Positions 21,261-30,608 of a stretch of DNA of 64,000 nt are shown here, in pieces (within the stretch, counting starts at the first letter, position 1; the number at the start of each line of letters is the position of its first letter). The DNA is from an uncultured Pelagibacteraceae bacterium (GTDB taxonomy: Bacteria; Pseudomonadota; Alphaproteobacteria; Pelagibacterales; Pelagibacteraceae), in assembly GCA_902593905.1 (NCBI GenBank), contig CACJKF010000001.1, positions 124,001-188,000 of the forward strand, read 5' to 3'. The translations under genes and the position numbers were made by a program. Under the pieces are notes generated by a model. It worked only from the letters and a program-made list of their open reading frames with translations. It did not search any database and had not been told where the DNA came from.

Positions 21261-23779
21261 TTTTTATCCACTATATAATTAATAATTTTATTTTTAACGA
21301 ATATTGTTCTTAAAATTCTCTTATTTTCTAAATATTTTTTTGCTTTAGAATTTGAGATGACAATTTTATTAATTTCTTCTTCCATTAAATTTTGTTTTAT
21401 TTCAATAATATCTCTCGTTTTACCATCGACTTGAATAGCTAATTTAGTTTGGTTAATTGTATATTTTTCATCAATTTTTGGCCATTCATTTAAATTTTTA
21501 CATTTTAGTAACTCCAAACATTCATTAGCAAGATGAGGTGTAAAAGGTATCATCAACTTCATAACTTTTGTTAAATTATCAATAAGAATTTTTTTTCGAA
21601 TCCCAGAGCTTGGAGTTTTTTTGAAAAAATTGTAAATTTCATAAAAATGTGCAATAGAAACATTAAATCTAAAGCTTTCGATTGATGCATCAATTTTATT
21701 TACAAAATTATTTATTTCTGAAATAAATTTATTCTCTTTTTTCTCATCTTTTTGTAATTCCTTCATATTCAATATTGACATATTAAGGTTCCATATTTTC
21801 TGAAGAAACTTATTTGCAGAAGCTACACCACTGTCAGACCATTGCACGTCTTTTTCTGGTGGACTGTCTGATAAAATAAACCACCTTACGGAGTCAGCAC
21901 CATATTGCTCAATCATAGTTTCAGGATCAATTGTATTTTTTTTTGATTTAGACATTGACTCAGCAGGTCCGACTATGACCTTACTTTTGTCTTGTATTTT
22001 TAATACTGTGTTTGAGTCAACTCTTATAACTTCATCTGGATACAACCAATTACCAGATTGATCTTTATATGATTCATGACACACCATTCCTTGGGTGAAT
22101 AAATTTTTAAACGGCTCGTCTAATTTAATTTTTTTATTATATTTGTTTATTCCTTTTGTAAAAAATCTTGAATATAGTAAGTGCAATATTGCGTGCTCAA
22201 TACCACCTATGTATTGATCAACAGGCATCCAATAATTTACCTCTTTTTCATTGAATGGTGAGGCCTTATGATTAGGCGAGCAAAATCTTAAAAAATACCA
22301 AGATGAGTCAACAAATGTATCTAGGGTGTCGGTTTCTCTTATTGCTTTTTTTCCTGTTGATTTTTGAACTGTATTTTTCCAAGACGGATGTTTTTCAAGT
22401 GGATTTCCTTGAGATTGAAGGTCTATATCTTCTGGTAATTCTATTGGCAATTCATCTTTTTCAACTGGCACAACCGAGCCATCTTCTAAATAAATCATAG
22501 GAATAGGGCATCCCCAGTATCTTTGTCGAGAAATTCCCCAGTCTTTTAATCGGTATAAAGTTTTTCTCTTTCCTAAACCTTCTTTTTCGATTTGATCAAT
22601 AATTTTATCTTTGGCTTTACTTACCTCTAGATTATTTAAGAAATCTGAATTGATCAATTTTCCATTCCCCGTAAAAGCTTCACTAAGAGCTAAGTCGCTA
22701 TCGTTTGACACTACTTTAATAATTTCTAAATCATATTTTTTAGCAAAGTCAAAATCTCTTTGATCATGAGCTGGACATCCGAATATCGCACCACTTCCGT
22801 AATCCATTAAAACAAAATTAGCAAAATATATTGGTATTTTTTTGTTATTAATAAAGGGGTGTTCTACAAATGCTCCAGTGTTGTAGCCAACTTTTTCTGC
22901 ATTAGCTAAAGCCTCTTCTGTTGTACCAGTTTTATCACATTCCTTTTTAAATTTTTCAAAATCCGGTTTATTTCTAAAATTTTTATTAAAGGGATGATCT
23001 ACTGATAAAGCAATAAAGCTTGCCCCAAAAATTGTATCCGGACGAGTCGTAAAAACATTAATTTTTTCATTTTTTGATTTAATTTTAAAATTTATTTCAC
23101 ATCCATAAGATTTTCCAATCCAATTTTTTTGCATAAGTTTTACTTTTTCTGGCCATCCTTTTAGATTTTCCAAATCTTTTAAAAGTTCTTCCGAAAATTT
23201 AGTAATGTTAAAAAACCATTGATTTAGTTTTTTTCTTTCTACCGGAACATTTGATCTCCAGCCTTTTCCATCAATTACTTGCTCATTTGCTAAGACTGTT
23301 TTTTCTACTGGATCCCAGTTTACGTAGGTTTCTTTTCTAGAAACTAAGCCCTCTTTAAAGAAATCAATAAATAGCTCCTGCTGATGCTTATAATAATTTT
23401 TATCGCAAGTGGAAATTTCTAAATCCCAATCAATTGATAACCCGAGCATCTTTAGTTGTTTTTTCATGGTTAAAATGTTCTGATTAGTCCATTTTCTTGG
23501 GTGAAGTTTATTAGCTTTAGATGCATTTTCAGCCGGCAAGCCAAATGCATCCCAACCCATAGGATGTAAAACATTAAAACCATTTAAATATTTATAACGT
23601 GCAATCACGTCACCAATAGTATAATTTCTTACATGACCCATATGTATTTTGCCAGATGGATATGGAAACATCTCCAAGCAATAAAATTTTTTCGATTTCG
23701 GGTTTTTATTATATAATTTTAAGCTTTCGAATTTTAATTGCCATTTTTTTTCAACTTTTTGAAAGCTAAATCTTTCCAT
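21257..23779 (-). CDS. leuS: Leucyl-tRNA synthetase
   Basis: [42 protein letters not shown]. Confidence 0.99.
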   Translation of the reverse strand: MERFSFQKVEKKWQLKFESLKLYNKNPKSKKFYCLEMFPYPSGKIHMGHVRNYTIGDVIARYKYLNGFNVLHPMGWDAFGLPAENASKANKLHPRKWTNQNILTMKKQLKMLGLSIDWDLEISTCDKNYYKHQQELFIDFFKEGLVSRKETYVNWDPVEKTVLANEQVIDGKGWRSNVPVERKKLNQWFFNITKFSEELLKDLENLKGWPEKVKLMQKNWIGKSYGCEINFKIKSKNEKINVFTTRPDTIFGASFIALSVDHPFNKNFRNKPDFEKFKKECDKTGTTEEALANAEKVGYNTGAFVEHPFINNKKIPIYFANFVLMDYGSGAIFGCPAHDQRDFDFAKKYDLEIIKVVSNDSDLALSEAFTGNGKLINSDFLNNLEVSKAKDKIIDQIEKEGLGKRKTLYRLKDWGISRQRYWGCPIPMIYLEDGSVVPVEKDELPIELPEDIDLQSQGNPLEKHPSWKNTVQKSTGKKAIRETDTLDTFVDSSWYFLRFCSPNHKASPFNEKEVNYWMPVDQYIGGIEHAILHLLYSRFFTKGINKYNKKIKLDEPFKNLFTQGMVCHESYKDQSGNWLYPDEVIRVDSNTVLKIQDKSKVIVGPAESMSKSKKNTIDPETMIEQYGADSVRWFILSDSPPEKDVQWSDSGVASANKFLQKIWNLNMSILNMKELQKDEKKENKFISEINNFVNKIDASIESFRFNVSIAHFYEIYNFFKKTPSSGIRKKILIDNLTKVMKLMIPFTPHLANECLELLKCKNLNEWPKIDEKYTINQTKLAIQVDGKTRDIIEIKQNLMEEEINKIVISNSKAKKYLENKRILRTIFVKNKIINYIVDKK

Positions 23780-23787
23780 TAAGATCT

Positions 23788-24330
23788 TTATCTTTTTTTC
23801 TTTTTTTTATCTTCGACTTGCAGCAAAGCTGCTTTTCTTATAATTGTGCTCGTAAGTTCTTCACTAATCTTTGATTTATTTAGAAGAACTGTTTTACAAT
23901 TTTGAACAGTAGAACAGTTTTTTTTATGTATAATAATTTTAACACTATCACTCCTTACTTCATTTGATAAGAATCTTACAGAAATTTTAATGGACTCTTT
24001 TTCATTGTTGTTTTCAGAATACCAATCGGTAACAATCATTCCTCCAGAGTAATCAACTGTAGACAAAGGCATGAAATCTAAAATTTCCAGCGAAGCTCTC
24101 CACAAAGGGTTTGAAGTACTAAATTCGTAGGTAGTTTTCCTATTTAATATACCACCCATACTTACTCCTCTACCTTCTTCTACGTTTTTCCTAGCTTTAG
24201 CTTTTGCAGTATCAGGCATAGTTCTTTGATCAACAGGTTTATAGAATCCGCAAGAAAGAAGAGGAAATGAGATTAGTATTAATTGTAAGATTTTTAATAT
24301 TTTCATGATAAATCTATTTATAAATATCAT
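23788..24330 (-). CDS. DUF3576-type lipoprotein (likely start ATG 24306)
   Basis: Lipobox [28 protein letters not shown]; upstream of leuS as in alphaproteobacteria. Confidence 0.8.
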   Translation of the reverse strand: MIFINRFIMKILKILQLILISFPLLSCGFYKPVDQRTMPDTAKAKARKNVEEGRGVSMGGILNRKTTYEFSTSNPLWRASLEILDFMPLSTVDYSGGMIVTDWYSENNNEKESIKISVRFLSNEVRSDSVKIIIHKKNCSTVQNCKTVLLNKSKISEELTSTIIRKAALLQVEDKKKKKR

Positions 24331-24401
24331 AATTTAAAAAAAAATTACGTAATATTAGATGAGCGAAAAAAAAACGAATTTTTTCATCAAATTCAACTGT
24401 A

Positions 24402-24425
24402 TTATGTTGCATAAATACAACATAA
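24402..24425. repeat. Perfect 8-bp inverted repeat with 8-nt loop upstream of the porin
   Basis: TTATGTTG-CATAAATA-CAACATAA. Confidence 0.8.
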
Positions 24426-24532
24426 GTTAATAAAAACTACTAAAAATAGGGAAAAAGCGATTTATTCAGCAAAAATTTGGTAATTATTACCCGTTTAATA
24501 ATAATTATTAAATCTAATAACAAAGGAAAAAT

Positions 24533-25624
24533 ATGAGAAATATAATCAAAACTCTAGTTGTTTTATTCTCAGCTTCTTTATTTTCTGTAGTAGCAAAAGC
24601 AGGTGAACTATCAGTAACAGGTTCAGCTACAGCTACTTTAGTTCATAACGGCGGAGTAAATCACCTAGGAAAAGGTTTGGGTATAACTAACGAACTTATG
24701 TTCAGCGCTACAGGCGAATTGGACAACGGTTACTCTTGGAAATACCACACTGAGTTAGATATGGCTGATGGCGGTGCTGCAAGCAACGACGATACAGCTT
24801 TAGTAATCACATTAGGTGACATGGGTACTTTAGGTATTTATGATGCTGAAGGTGGATTATCTACAGAAACTGGTTACGGTATCGGTGCAGTAGGAGTTGG
24901 TCAAGACTATTCTAACACTATGACGCAAACTGGTATGGGAACAGATATCTCAAGTGATACAAACATAACGTACACAATGCCATCAGGACTATTACCTTTT
25001 GGAATCGTAGGTGCAGTAGGATACGCTCCGAACACAGCTGACGGTCAAGGTAACAGCCAGAAAAATACTGGTGCATTGAACGTTGTAGACGCTGACGGAC
25101 AAAATGCAACACAATACAGACTAACAGCTGCTCCAATCGATGGTTTAAAAATTGGTGCTGACTATTACGAAGTAGGTGGAGCTTCTTCAGCTTTAGGTCA
25201 AGAGCATACTTCAGGTAACTACTACGCGCAGTATGCAATTGGTAACTTTAAAGTTGGTATGTTCCAAGGTTACATGGAAACAGGTGTAGCAAACAAACAT
25301 GCTACAGCGAGTGCTGATACAGCAACTGCTAAAAATGGTGACAGATATGACTCTGATGGTTTCGGTATAGAATTTGCCGTAAATGATCAGGTGTCTGTTT
25401 CATATTCAGAAGAAGAGTATGAAAGAACTGACTACCAAACAATAACTGCAGGATCTTCAACAAGAGTTGTATCTTCAGTAACTTCAGATGCTAAATACAT
25501 TCAAGCAGCTTACAATATCGGTGGAGCAACTGTGGGCGTAGCTCTAGTTGACACTGATAATTCTGACTTTACAGCTGGTCGAGAAGAGAGCAGAACTGTA
25601 TTCTCAATTGCAATGGAATTTTAA
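24533..25624 (+). CDS. Outer-membrane porin (Gram-negative porin family)
   Basis: Signal peptide ending AKA, alternating beta-strand pattern, C-terminal aromatic VFSIAMEF; codons enriched for AAC/TAC versus neighbours. Confidence 0.92.
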   Translation: MRNIIKTLVVLFSASLFSVVAKAGELSVTGSATATLVHNGGVNHLGKGLGITNELMFSATGELDNGYSWKYHTELDMADGGAASNDDTALVITLGDMGTLGIYDAEGGLSTETGYGIGAVGVGQDYSNTMTQTGMGTDISSDTNITYTMPSGLLPFGIVGAVGYAPNTADGQGNSQKNTGALNVVDADGQNATQYRLTAAPIDGLKIGADYYEVGGASSALGQEHTSGNYYAQYAIGNFKVGMFQGYMETGVANKHATASADTATAKNGDRYDSDGFGIEFAVNDQVSVSYSEEEYERTDYQTITAGSSTRVVSSVTSDAKYIQAAYNIGGATVGVALVDTDNSDFTAGREESRTVFSIAMEF

Positions 25625-25642
25625 TTGAGACTTAATAGTTAA

Positions 25643-26215
25643 TTAAAAAAGCCGGTCAAATATGGCCGGCTTTTTTTTTACCTCTGATAAAATAGCAAAC
25701 CCATCACTTTTCACATTTTTAAGCTTGTTTAAATTAGAAATTTTTATTCCACCAAGAGGAATTATTTTGTTTAGGTAAGTGAAAATATATCTGTTGAACT
25801 TTATTACGCCCAAATATCTATCATTTTTCTTGTAATCAACTACAAATAATTTTGATAATAAAATATAACTACACCCTTGTAATTTTTTCATGAAGATTTC
25901 TTTATGGTTATGTGCTGATCCAATAATTTCAAAGTTGAATTTTTTTAAATGCAAAGATTTAAAATTTCTATTATGAGCTGAAATATAAAGCCCATCAGAT
26001 TTTAAATTGACTCCCAATTGAATGTTGTTAGCAACAAAAAACTTAATTTTTTTAATCTTGCATGTTTTTCTAAACTTTATTAAATGATCTAAATTATCGA
26101 TTTTACCATTATTTCTGTAAATAATGATAAACTTATTACTTTTTTTAATGTTTCTTAAATTTATATCTTTGATACTTTCTACGATAAAAAAATATTTTTT
26201 TTTAAAAGTAAACAT
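25643..26215 (-). CDS. Divergent thiamine-phosphate synthase/TenI-like protein (ORF open to 26326; likely start ATG 26215)
   Basis: MFTFKKKYFFIVES..., SDGLYISAHN, IIGSAHN, PLGGI, SDGFAILS pattern resembles the ThiE/TenI barrel; several catalytic positions not conserved. Confidence 0.65.
   Translation of the reverse strand: MFTFKKKYFFIVESIKDINLRNIKKSNKFIIIYRNNGKIDNLDHLIKFRKTCKIKKIKFFVANNIQLGVNLKSDGLYISAHNRNFKSLHLKKFNFEIIGSAHNHKEIFMKKLQGCSYILLSKLFVVDYKKNDRYLGVIKFNRYIFTYLNKIIPLGGIKISNLNKLKNVKSDGFAILSEVKKKPAIFDRLF
25645..25676. terminator. Intrinsic terminator of the porin gene (A- and T-tracts on both sides, potentially bidirectional)
   Basis: AAAAAA-GCCGGTC-AAATAT-GGCCGGC-TTTTTTTTT. Confidence 0.92.
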
Positions 26216-26866
26216 ATGAGCAGCATAATAGAAAGATTTGATAAAATAAATTCTAATATAAAAAAAATTAAATCTGAGCGTTCTGTAAATATTGTAGCAG
26301 TAAGTAAAACGTTTTCTTTCGAGCATATAAAACCCTTAATTGATCATGGACATACACATTTTGGGGAAAACAAAGTTCAGGAGGCTCTTGCAAAGTGGTC
26401 AAATTATAAAAGGGAAAATCAACATCTAAAACTTCATATGGTTGGTAAATTGCAAAGCAATAAAGCAAAAGATGCATATAAATTATTCGATTATATTCAT
26501 TCTTTAGACAGCAAAAAACTTGCAGATATTTTTTCAAAATGTGAGAAAGACAATAAGAAAAAGATTAAATATTTTATTCAAGTAAACATTGGCAATGAAT
26601 TACAAAAATCTGGCTTACCAATAGATGAAGTAGAGACCTTTTATAACTATTGTATAAAAGAAAAAAATTTAAATATTTTAGGCCTAATGGCTATACCTCC
26701 TAACGATGAAAATACCCTCCAATATTTTAAACATTTAAATAATTTAAATGCGTCCCTGGGTTTAAAAGAACTTAGTATGGGAATGTCATCTGATTACTTA
26801 GACGCTATAAAATTTAATGCCACTTTCGTTAGAATTGGAAGTTCTATATTTGGACCTAGGTCTTAA
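26216..26866 (+). CDS. YggS-family PLP homeostasis protein
   Basis: VAVSKTFSFEHIKPLIDHGHTHFGENKVQEALAKW, HMVGKLQSNK, MGMSSDYLDAIKFNATFVRIGSSIFG. Confidence 0.96.
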   Translation: MSSIIERFDKINSNIKKIKSERSVNIVAVSKTFSFEHIKPLIDHGHTHFGENKVQEALAKWSNYKRENQHLKLHMVGKLQSNKAKDAYKLFDYIHSLDSKKLADIFSKCEKDNKKKIKYFIQVNIGNELQKSGLPIDEVETFYNYCIKEKNLNILGLMAIPPNDENTLQYFKHLNNLNASLGLKELSMGMSSDYLDAIKFNATFVRIGSSIFGPRS

Positions 26867-27353
26867 TAATTTCTACCTTAGTATTTTTTTTAACTACCTC
26901 GGCTAATTTTTTTAAATTTCTTTTTTCAATAGCGATACACCCCTCAGTAGGTTCGAATTTTTTTTTTGCAACATGTAAAAAAATTGCACTTCCTTTATTT
27001 TTTCTAGTAGGATTCATATTATAATTTAACACAAAAATAATATCGTAAATATTATCTGATCTAAAAAGTTTTTCAGATTTAAATTTAAATGGATATTTTA
27101 TAAGTTTGTTATATTTATTTGATTTTGGATCATCACACCAGCCCATATTCTCTTTTATGAAATTTTTCCTAATTTTTGTTTTAAAATTCTTAATTCTATC
27201 TTTCCTATATAATACTTGTCTTATTTTAAATAAACCTATTGGAGTGATCAAATCTCCTTCCTTTTTTTTTATATTAATTCCTCTTTTACCAATAGCGCAT
27301 TTTACTTTATAATGACCATAACTAAGAATTTTATTTTTTATAATTATATGCAT
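26856..27353 (-). CDS. L,D-transpeptidase (YkuD) family protein
   Basis: KKKEGDLITPIGLFKIRQVLYRKDR...GSAIFLHVAKKKFEPTEGCIAIEKRNL (H...GC active site). Confidence 0.9.
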   Translation of the reverse strand: MHIIIKNKILSYGHYKVKCAIGKRGINIKKKEGDLITPIGLFKIRQVLYRKDRIKNFKTKIRKNFIKENMGWCDDPKSNKYNKLIKYPFKFKSEKLFRSDNIYDIIFVLNYNMNPTRKNKGSAIFLHVAKKKFEPTEGCIAIEKRNLKKLAEVVKKNTKVEIIKT

Positions 27354-27974
27354 AAATTTAATATTTTAATCTTTGGTCCAAAAAATTTTACATCTGCACT
27401 CGAAGAATTAAGACCATATTTAAAGTTTTCATTTTTTTCAATTCAAAAAATTACAAATGACACTTTGTCAAAAAATTTTGACGGTTTCATCTGTCATCAA
27501 GATGTTTCTGAAGATAAAGAATTCAACAAATTGGTTGAATTATCAAATTGTTTTAAAATTTTAGCAACTAATAAAAATACAAGTAAAACAAAATTTTTTG
27601 ATCATTCTTTAAAACTTCCAGCTTCTCTTAAAGATTTTAACGACATTATTGAAAATAGTGCTGCTAAAAAGCAATTTAATAAAAATTCATCGATAAGAAT
27701 TAAGTCATATTTTCTAGATAAAAATCAAAAGAAACTCATCAAAGAAAACAGTTTTATAATATTGACTGAAAAAGAAATTCAACTTCTAGAACTATTCTTG
27801 TCTCAAAATAAACCAATATCTAAAAATTCGATATTATCTACAGTGTGGAAGTATTCCTCAGACGCGGATACGCATACAGTTGAAACTCATATTTATAGAT
27901 TGAGAAAAAAAATAAATGAAAAATTTTCAGATGAAAAATTTATAGTTAATTTTAAAGAAGGCTACTCCATTTGA
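27348..27974 (+). CDS. Atypical OmpR-type regulator: degenerate receiver plus winged-helix DNA-binding domain (ORF open from 27312)
   Basis: C-terminal LTEKEIQLLELFLSQNKPISKNSILSTVWKYSSDADTHTVETHIYRLRKKI...FKEGYSI; receiver half lacks an obvious acidic pocket/phospho-Asp. Confidence 0.85.
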   Translation: MHKFNILIFGPKNFTSALEELRPYLKFSFFSIQKITNDTLSKNFDGFICHQDVSEDKEFNKLVELSNCFKILATNKNTSKTKFFDHSLKLPASLKDFNDIIENSAAKKQFNKNSSIRIKSYFLDKNQKKLIKENSFIILTEKEIQLLELFLSQNKPISKNSILSTVWKYSSDADTHTVETHIYRLRKKINEKFSDEKFIVNFKEGYSI

Positions 27975-28078
27975 AAAAGAGAAATAAAATAGCTTACGAT
28001 TTATATTCTAATAAATATCGTAAAAGAGTGATTAAGCCGAAAAAAGGTAAAGGAAGTTTTAAGAGACGGAAAAAATAG
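27971..28078 (+). CDS. Putative ArfA-like alternative ribosome-rescue factor (35 codons, TTG start)
   Basis: MKKRNKIAYDLYSNKYRKRVIKPKKGKGSFKRRKK; YRKRVxKxKKGKGSFxRxxK resembles E. coli ArfA [20 protein letters not shown]; TTG overlaps upstream TGA. Confidence 0.75.
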   Translation: MKKRNKIAYDLYSNKYRKRVIKPKKGKGSFKRRKK

Positions 28079-28079
28079 C

Positions 28080-29009
28080 TTAATTTAGTCTCGCTCCAAT
28101 TATCTGAATAACTTTTGAGGACAGTTCAGTACCTTTTTCTAAACTTTCTTTAATATTTTTACCATTTAAAAAGCCGTGTAGAAAACCACCGGCAAATAAA
28201 TCTCCAGCGCCAGTAAGATCAACTATATTCAGATTTTTTTTTGCTGAACATTCAAAAACTTCTTCACTTTTGATTGCCAAGGATCCTTTATCACCACGTG
28301 TAATAACAATTAATTTTTCTAATCTTTTTGCAAAATTTATCACGTCATTAAAATTTTTTGCATCGATCAGAGACATAATTTCTTGTTCGTTTGCAAATGT
28401 AATATCTAACTTATTTTTAACTAGTTCTAAAAAGTTAGTTTTGTGTCTCTCCACACAAAATAAGTCCGATAATGACATAGCTACTTTATTGGAACAACCT
28501 ATTGCTTTTTCAAAAGCTGTTTTAGGTTCACCTTCATCCCATAAGTATCCTTCTAAAAATAACATTTCACTCCCTTTTACAGCATCAACGTTTATATCCT
28601 TTTCATTAATTTTACCGGCTGTTCCAAGAAAAGTTACCATTGTTCTTTCTGAGTCTGGTGTGATCAATATTAAGCATGTACCAGTTGGTATAGACTCTTT
28701 CTTTTTTTTATAAAAGTAGACGACTTTTTCTTTTTTCAATCCTTCTTCGTACTTTAAGCCTAATTCATCATCACTTACTTTTCCGATAAAACCAACTTCA
28801 TTACCTAGTTGAGAAAGTCCAACTATTGAATTAGCAACAGACCCACCTGATACAGTTTCTTCTATTTTAAGGGAAGATATTAGTTTTGTAATTTCATCCT
28901 CATTAACAAGTTTCATTGTGCTTTTTGTTAAATTGTTTTGAGCAATAAAGTTGTCATCAACTTTACAAAATACATCGACAATCGCATTGCCTATTCCTAA
29001 TATTTTCAT
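28080..29009 (-). CDS. PfkB-family sugar/adenosine kinase
   Basis: GGSVANSIVGLSQLG, IVDLTGAGDLFAGGFLHG. Confidence 0.92.
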   Translation of the reverse strand: MKILGIGNAIVDVFCKVDDNFIAQNNLTKSTMKLVNEDEITKLISSLKIEETVSGGSVANSIVGLSQLGNEVGFIGKVSDDELGLKYEEGLKKEKVVYFYKKKKESIPTGTCLILITPDSERTMVTFLGTAGKINEKDINVDAVKGSEMLFLEGYLWDEGEPKTAFEKAIGCSNKVAMSLSDLFCVERHKTNFLELVKNKLDITFANEQEIMSLIDAKNFNDVINFAKRLEKLIVITRGDKGSLAIKSEEVFECSAKKNLNIVDLTGAGDLFAGGFLHGFLNGKNIKESLEKGTELSSKVIQIIGARLN

Positions 29010-29663
29010 CTAAGCTTTTTTTGTCTTAATAGGTTTTTTTCTATTTGGATAGCAGCTTTTGCAAATTTTACAAGTAATACCATAACAATCTCGAGCCTTG
29101 CAGTATTCCCTTCCATACCAAATAATTTGCAGATGAAGTTTATTCCAGTGCTTTTTAGGAAATATTTCTTTTAAGTCTTTTTCTGTTTGAACTACATTTT
29201 TTCCATCAGTCAAGCCCCACCTTTGTGCTAATCTGTGTATGTGAGTGTCCACTGGAAAAGCAGGGTATCCAAAACCTTGAGACATAACAACACTAGCCGT
29301 TTTATGTCCAACACCAGGTAGTTTCTCTAGTTCTTCATAAGTTCTTGGAACTTTACCTTTATATTTCTCAATTAGAGATTTTGACAAATAAAAAATGCTT
29401 TTTGCTTTAACTCTGAAGATACCAATTTTTCTGATTAAACTCTCAATTTTTTTTCTTCCTAGTTTTACAAAATGTTCAGGTTTATTATATTTAGGGTATA
29501 TATTTTTTGTTACATTATTCACATTAACATCAGTGCACTGAGCAGAAAGTAAAACTGATATAAGAAGAGTAAAGGTATTTTTGTAGTTTAATGGAATTGG
29601 AACTTTAGGATAAGTCTTATCTAAGATCCTGATTATGATCTTCGATTTCGCTCTTTTATTCAC
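29010..29663 (-). CDS. nth: Endonuclease III
   Basis: LLSAQCTDVNVN, LEKLPGVGHKTASVVM, VDTHIHRLAQRWG, 4-Cys Fe-S motif CKARDCYGITCKICKSC. Confidence 0.96.
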   Translation of the reverse strand: MNKRAKSKIIIRILDKTYPKVPIPLNYKNTFTLLISVLLSAQCTDVNVNNVTKNIYPKYNKPEHFVKLGRKKIESLIRKIGIFRVKAKSIFYLSKSLIEKYKGKVPRTYEELEKLPGVGHKTASVVMSQGFGYPAFPVDTHIHRLAQRWGLTDGKNVVQTEKDLKEIFPKKHWNKLHLQIIWYGREYCKARDCYGITCKICKSCYPNRKKPIKTKKA

Positions 29664-30436
29664 TTAAAATCTAACAGATCTCTCATTGAGTAGAGACCAG
29701 ATTTTTTATTAGTTAACCATTTCGCTGCAGCCAGTGCTCCCTCAGAATATAGCGCTCTATCAAAAGACTCGTGGTTTAAAGTTATTATTTCTTTTCCACT
29801 TGAAAAAGTTACCTCATGCATCCCTATAACTTCGCCTTTTCTAATAGAGTTAAAATTTATTTTTTTTCCATAAGGAAAAGTTTTTTTGTTAAGATATTTT
29901 TTCCCAATCATACTATAAAATTCCTTATTTTGCCCTTTAGCAACACCTTGCCCTAACATCAGAGCTGTTCCAGATGGATAATCTTTCTTATGTTTATGGT
30001 GAACCTCAAAAATTTTGCTTAAAAAATTCTTTCCAAGAGACCCGGAGGCTATCTCTGTTAAGTACATTAATAAATTAACGCCTATACTCATATTTCCAGC
30101 TTTTAAAATAGGAATTTTTTTTGAAAATTTCTTGATTAAATTTTCCTCTCTTTTTGTAAAACCTGTTGTACCTATAACCACTTTCTTTTTTTGTTTAGCC
30201 GCTATTTTCAGAATTTCAATAGTACATTTAGGAACTGTAAAATCTATAATTACACTGGCTTTTTTAAATGCCTCTGCGGAATTTAATTTTGGTTTTATTC
30301 CAGAAATTTTTTTATCTATCTTTCTGCTTTCGGTCAAAGCAACAATTTTAAAAGATTTGTTTATATTAGCAGATTTTATAAGTTGCTGACCCATTCTACC
30401 TATACAACCCGTAATAGCTAAGTTAATTTTTTTCAT
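29660..30436 (-). CDS. dapB: 4-hydroxy-tetrahydrodipicolinate reductase (ORF open to 30487; start ATG 30436)
   Basis: INLAITGCIGRMGQQLI, VIGTTGFT, HHKHKKDYPSGTA. Confidence 0.95.
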   Translation of the reverse strand: MKKINLAITGCIGRMGQQLIKSANINKSFKIVALTESRKIDKKISGIKPKLNSAEAFKKASVIIDFTVPKCTIEILKIAAKQKKKVVIGTTGFTKREENLIKKFSKKIPILKAGNMSIGVNLLMYLTEIASGSLGKNFLSKIFEVHHKHKKDYPSGTALMLGQGVAKGQNKEFYSMIGKKYLNKKTFPYGKKINFNSIRKGEVIGMHEVTFSSGKEIITLNHESFDRALYSEGALAAAKWLTNKKSGLYSMRDLLDFK

Positions 30437-30603
30437 TTTGCCACCCAATAAATAATTACAACAATAATAATAACAATTATAGTCCAAATAGATAAATTGG
30501 TTAAAAATTGTTTTAATTTACTATTGGTGGATAAAAAACCAGGTAGGATTAGTGCAAGTACAGCAACAAGAAATATTGCAGACATTATTTGATCAGCGTG
30601 CAT
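30433..30603 (-). CDS. Small (56 aa) two-TM membrane protein, unannotated in the ORF track
   Basis: MHADQIMSAIFLVAVLALILPGFLSTNSKLKQFLTNLSIWTIIVIIIVVIIYWVAK; stop overlaps dapB ATG (ATGA). Confidence 0.65.
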   Translation of the reverse strand: MHADQIMSAIFLVAVLALILPGFLSTNSKLKQFLTNLSIWTIIVIIIVVIIYWVAK

Positions 30604-30608
30604 TTAAA

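Noticed and set aside
24359-24430. 23-codon ORF MSEKKTNFFIKFNCIMLHKYNIS upstream of porin
   Set aside because: Very short, no ribosome-binding site, overlaps the inverted repeat; likely chance
28290-28302. CACGTG within the PfkB gene as a third parS
   Set aside because: Flanks (ACCACGTGTAA) do not match TTTCACGTGAAA
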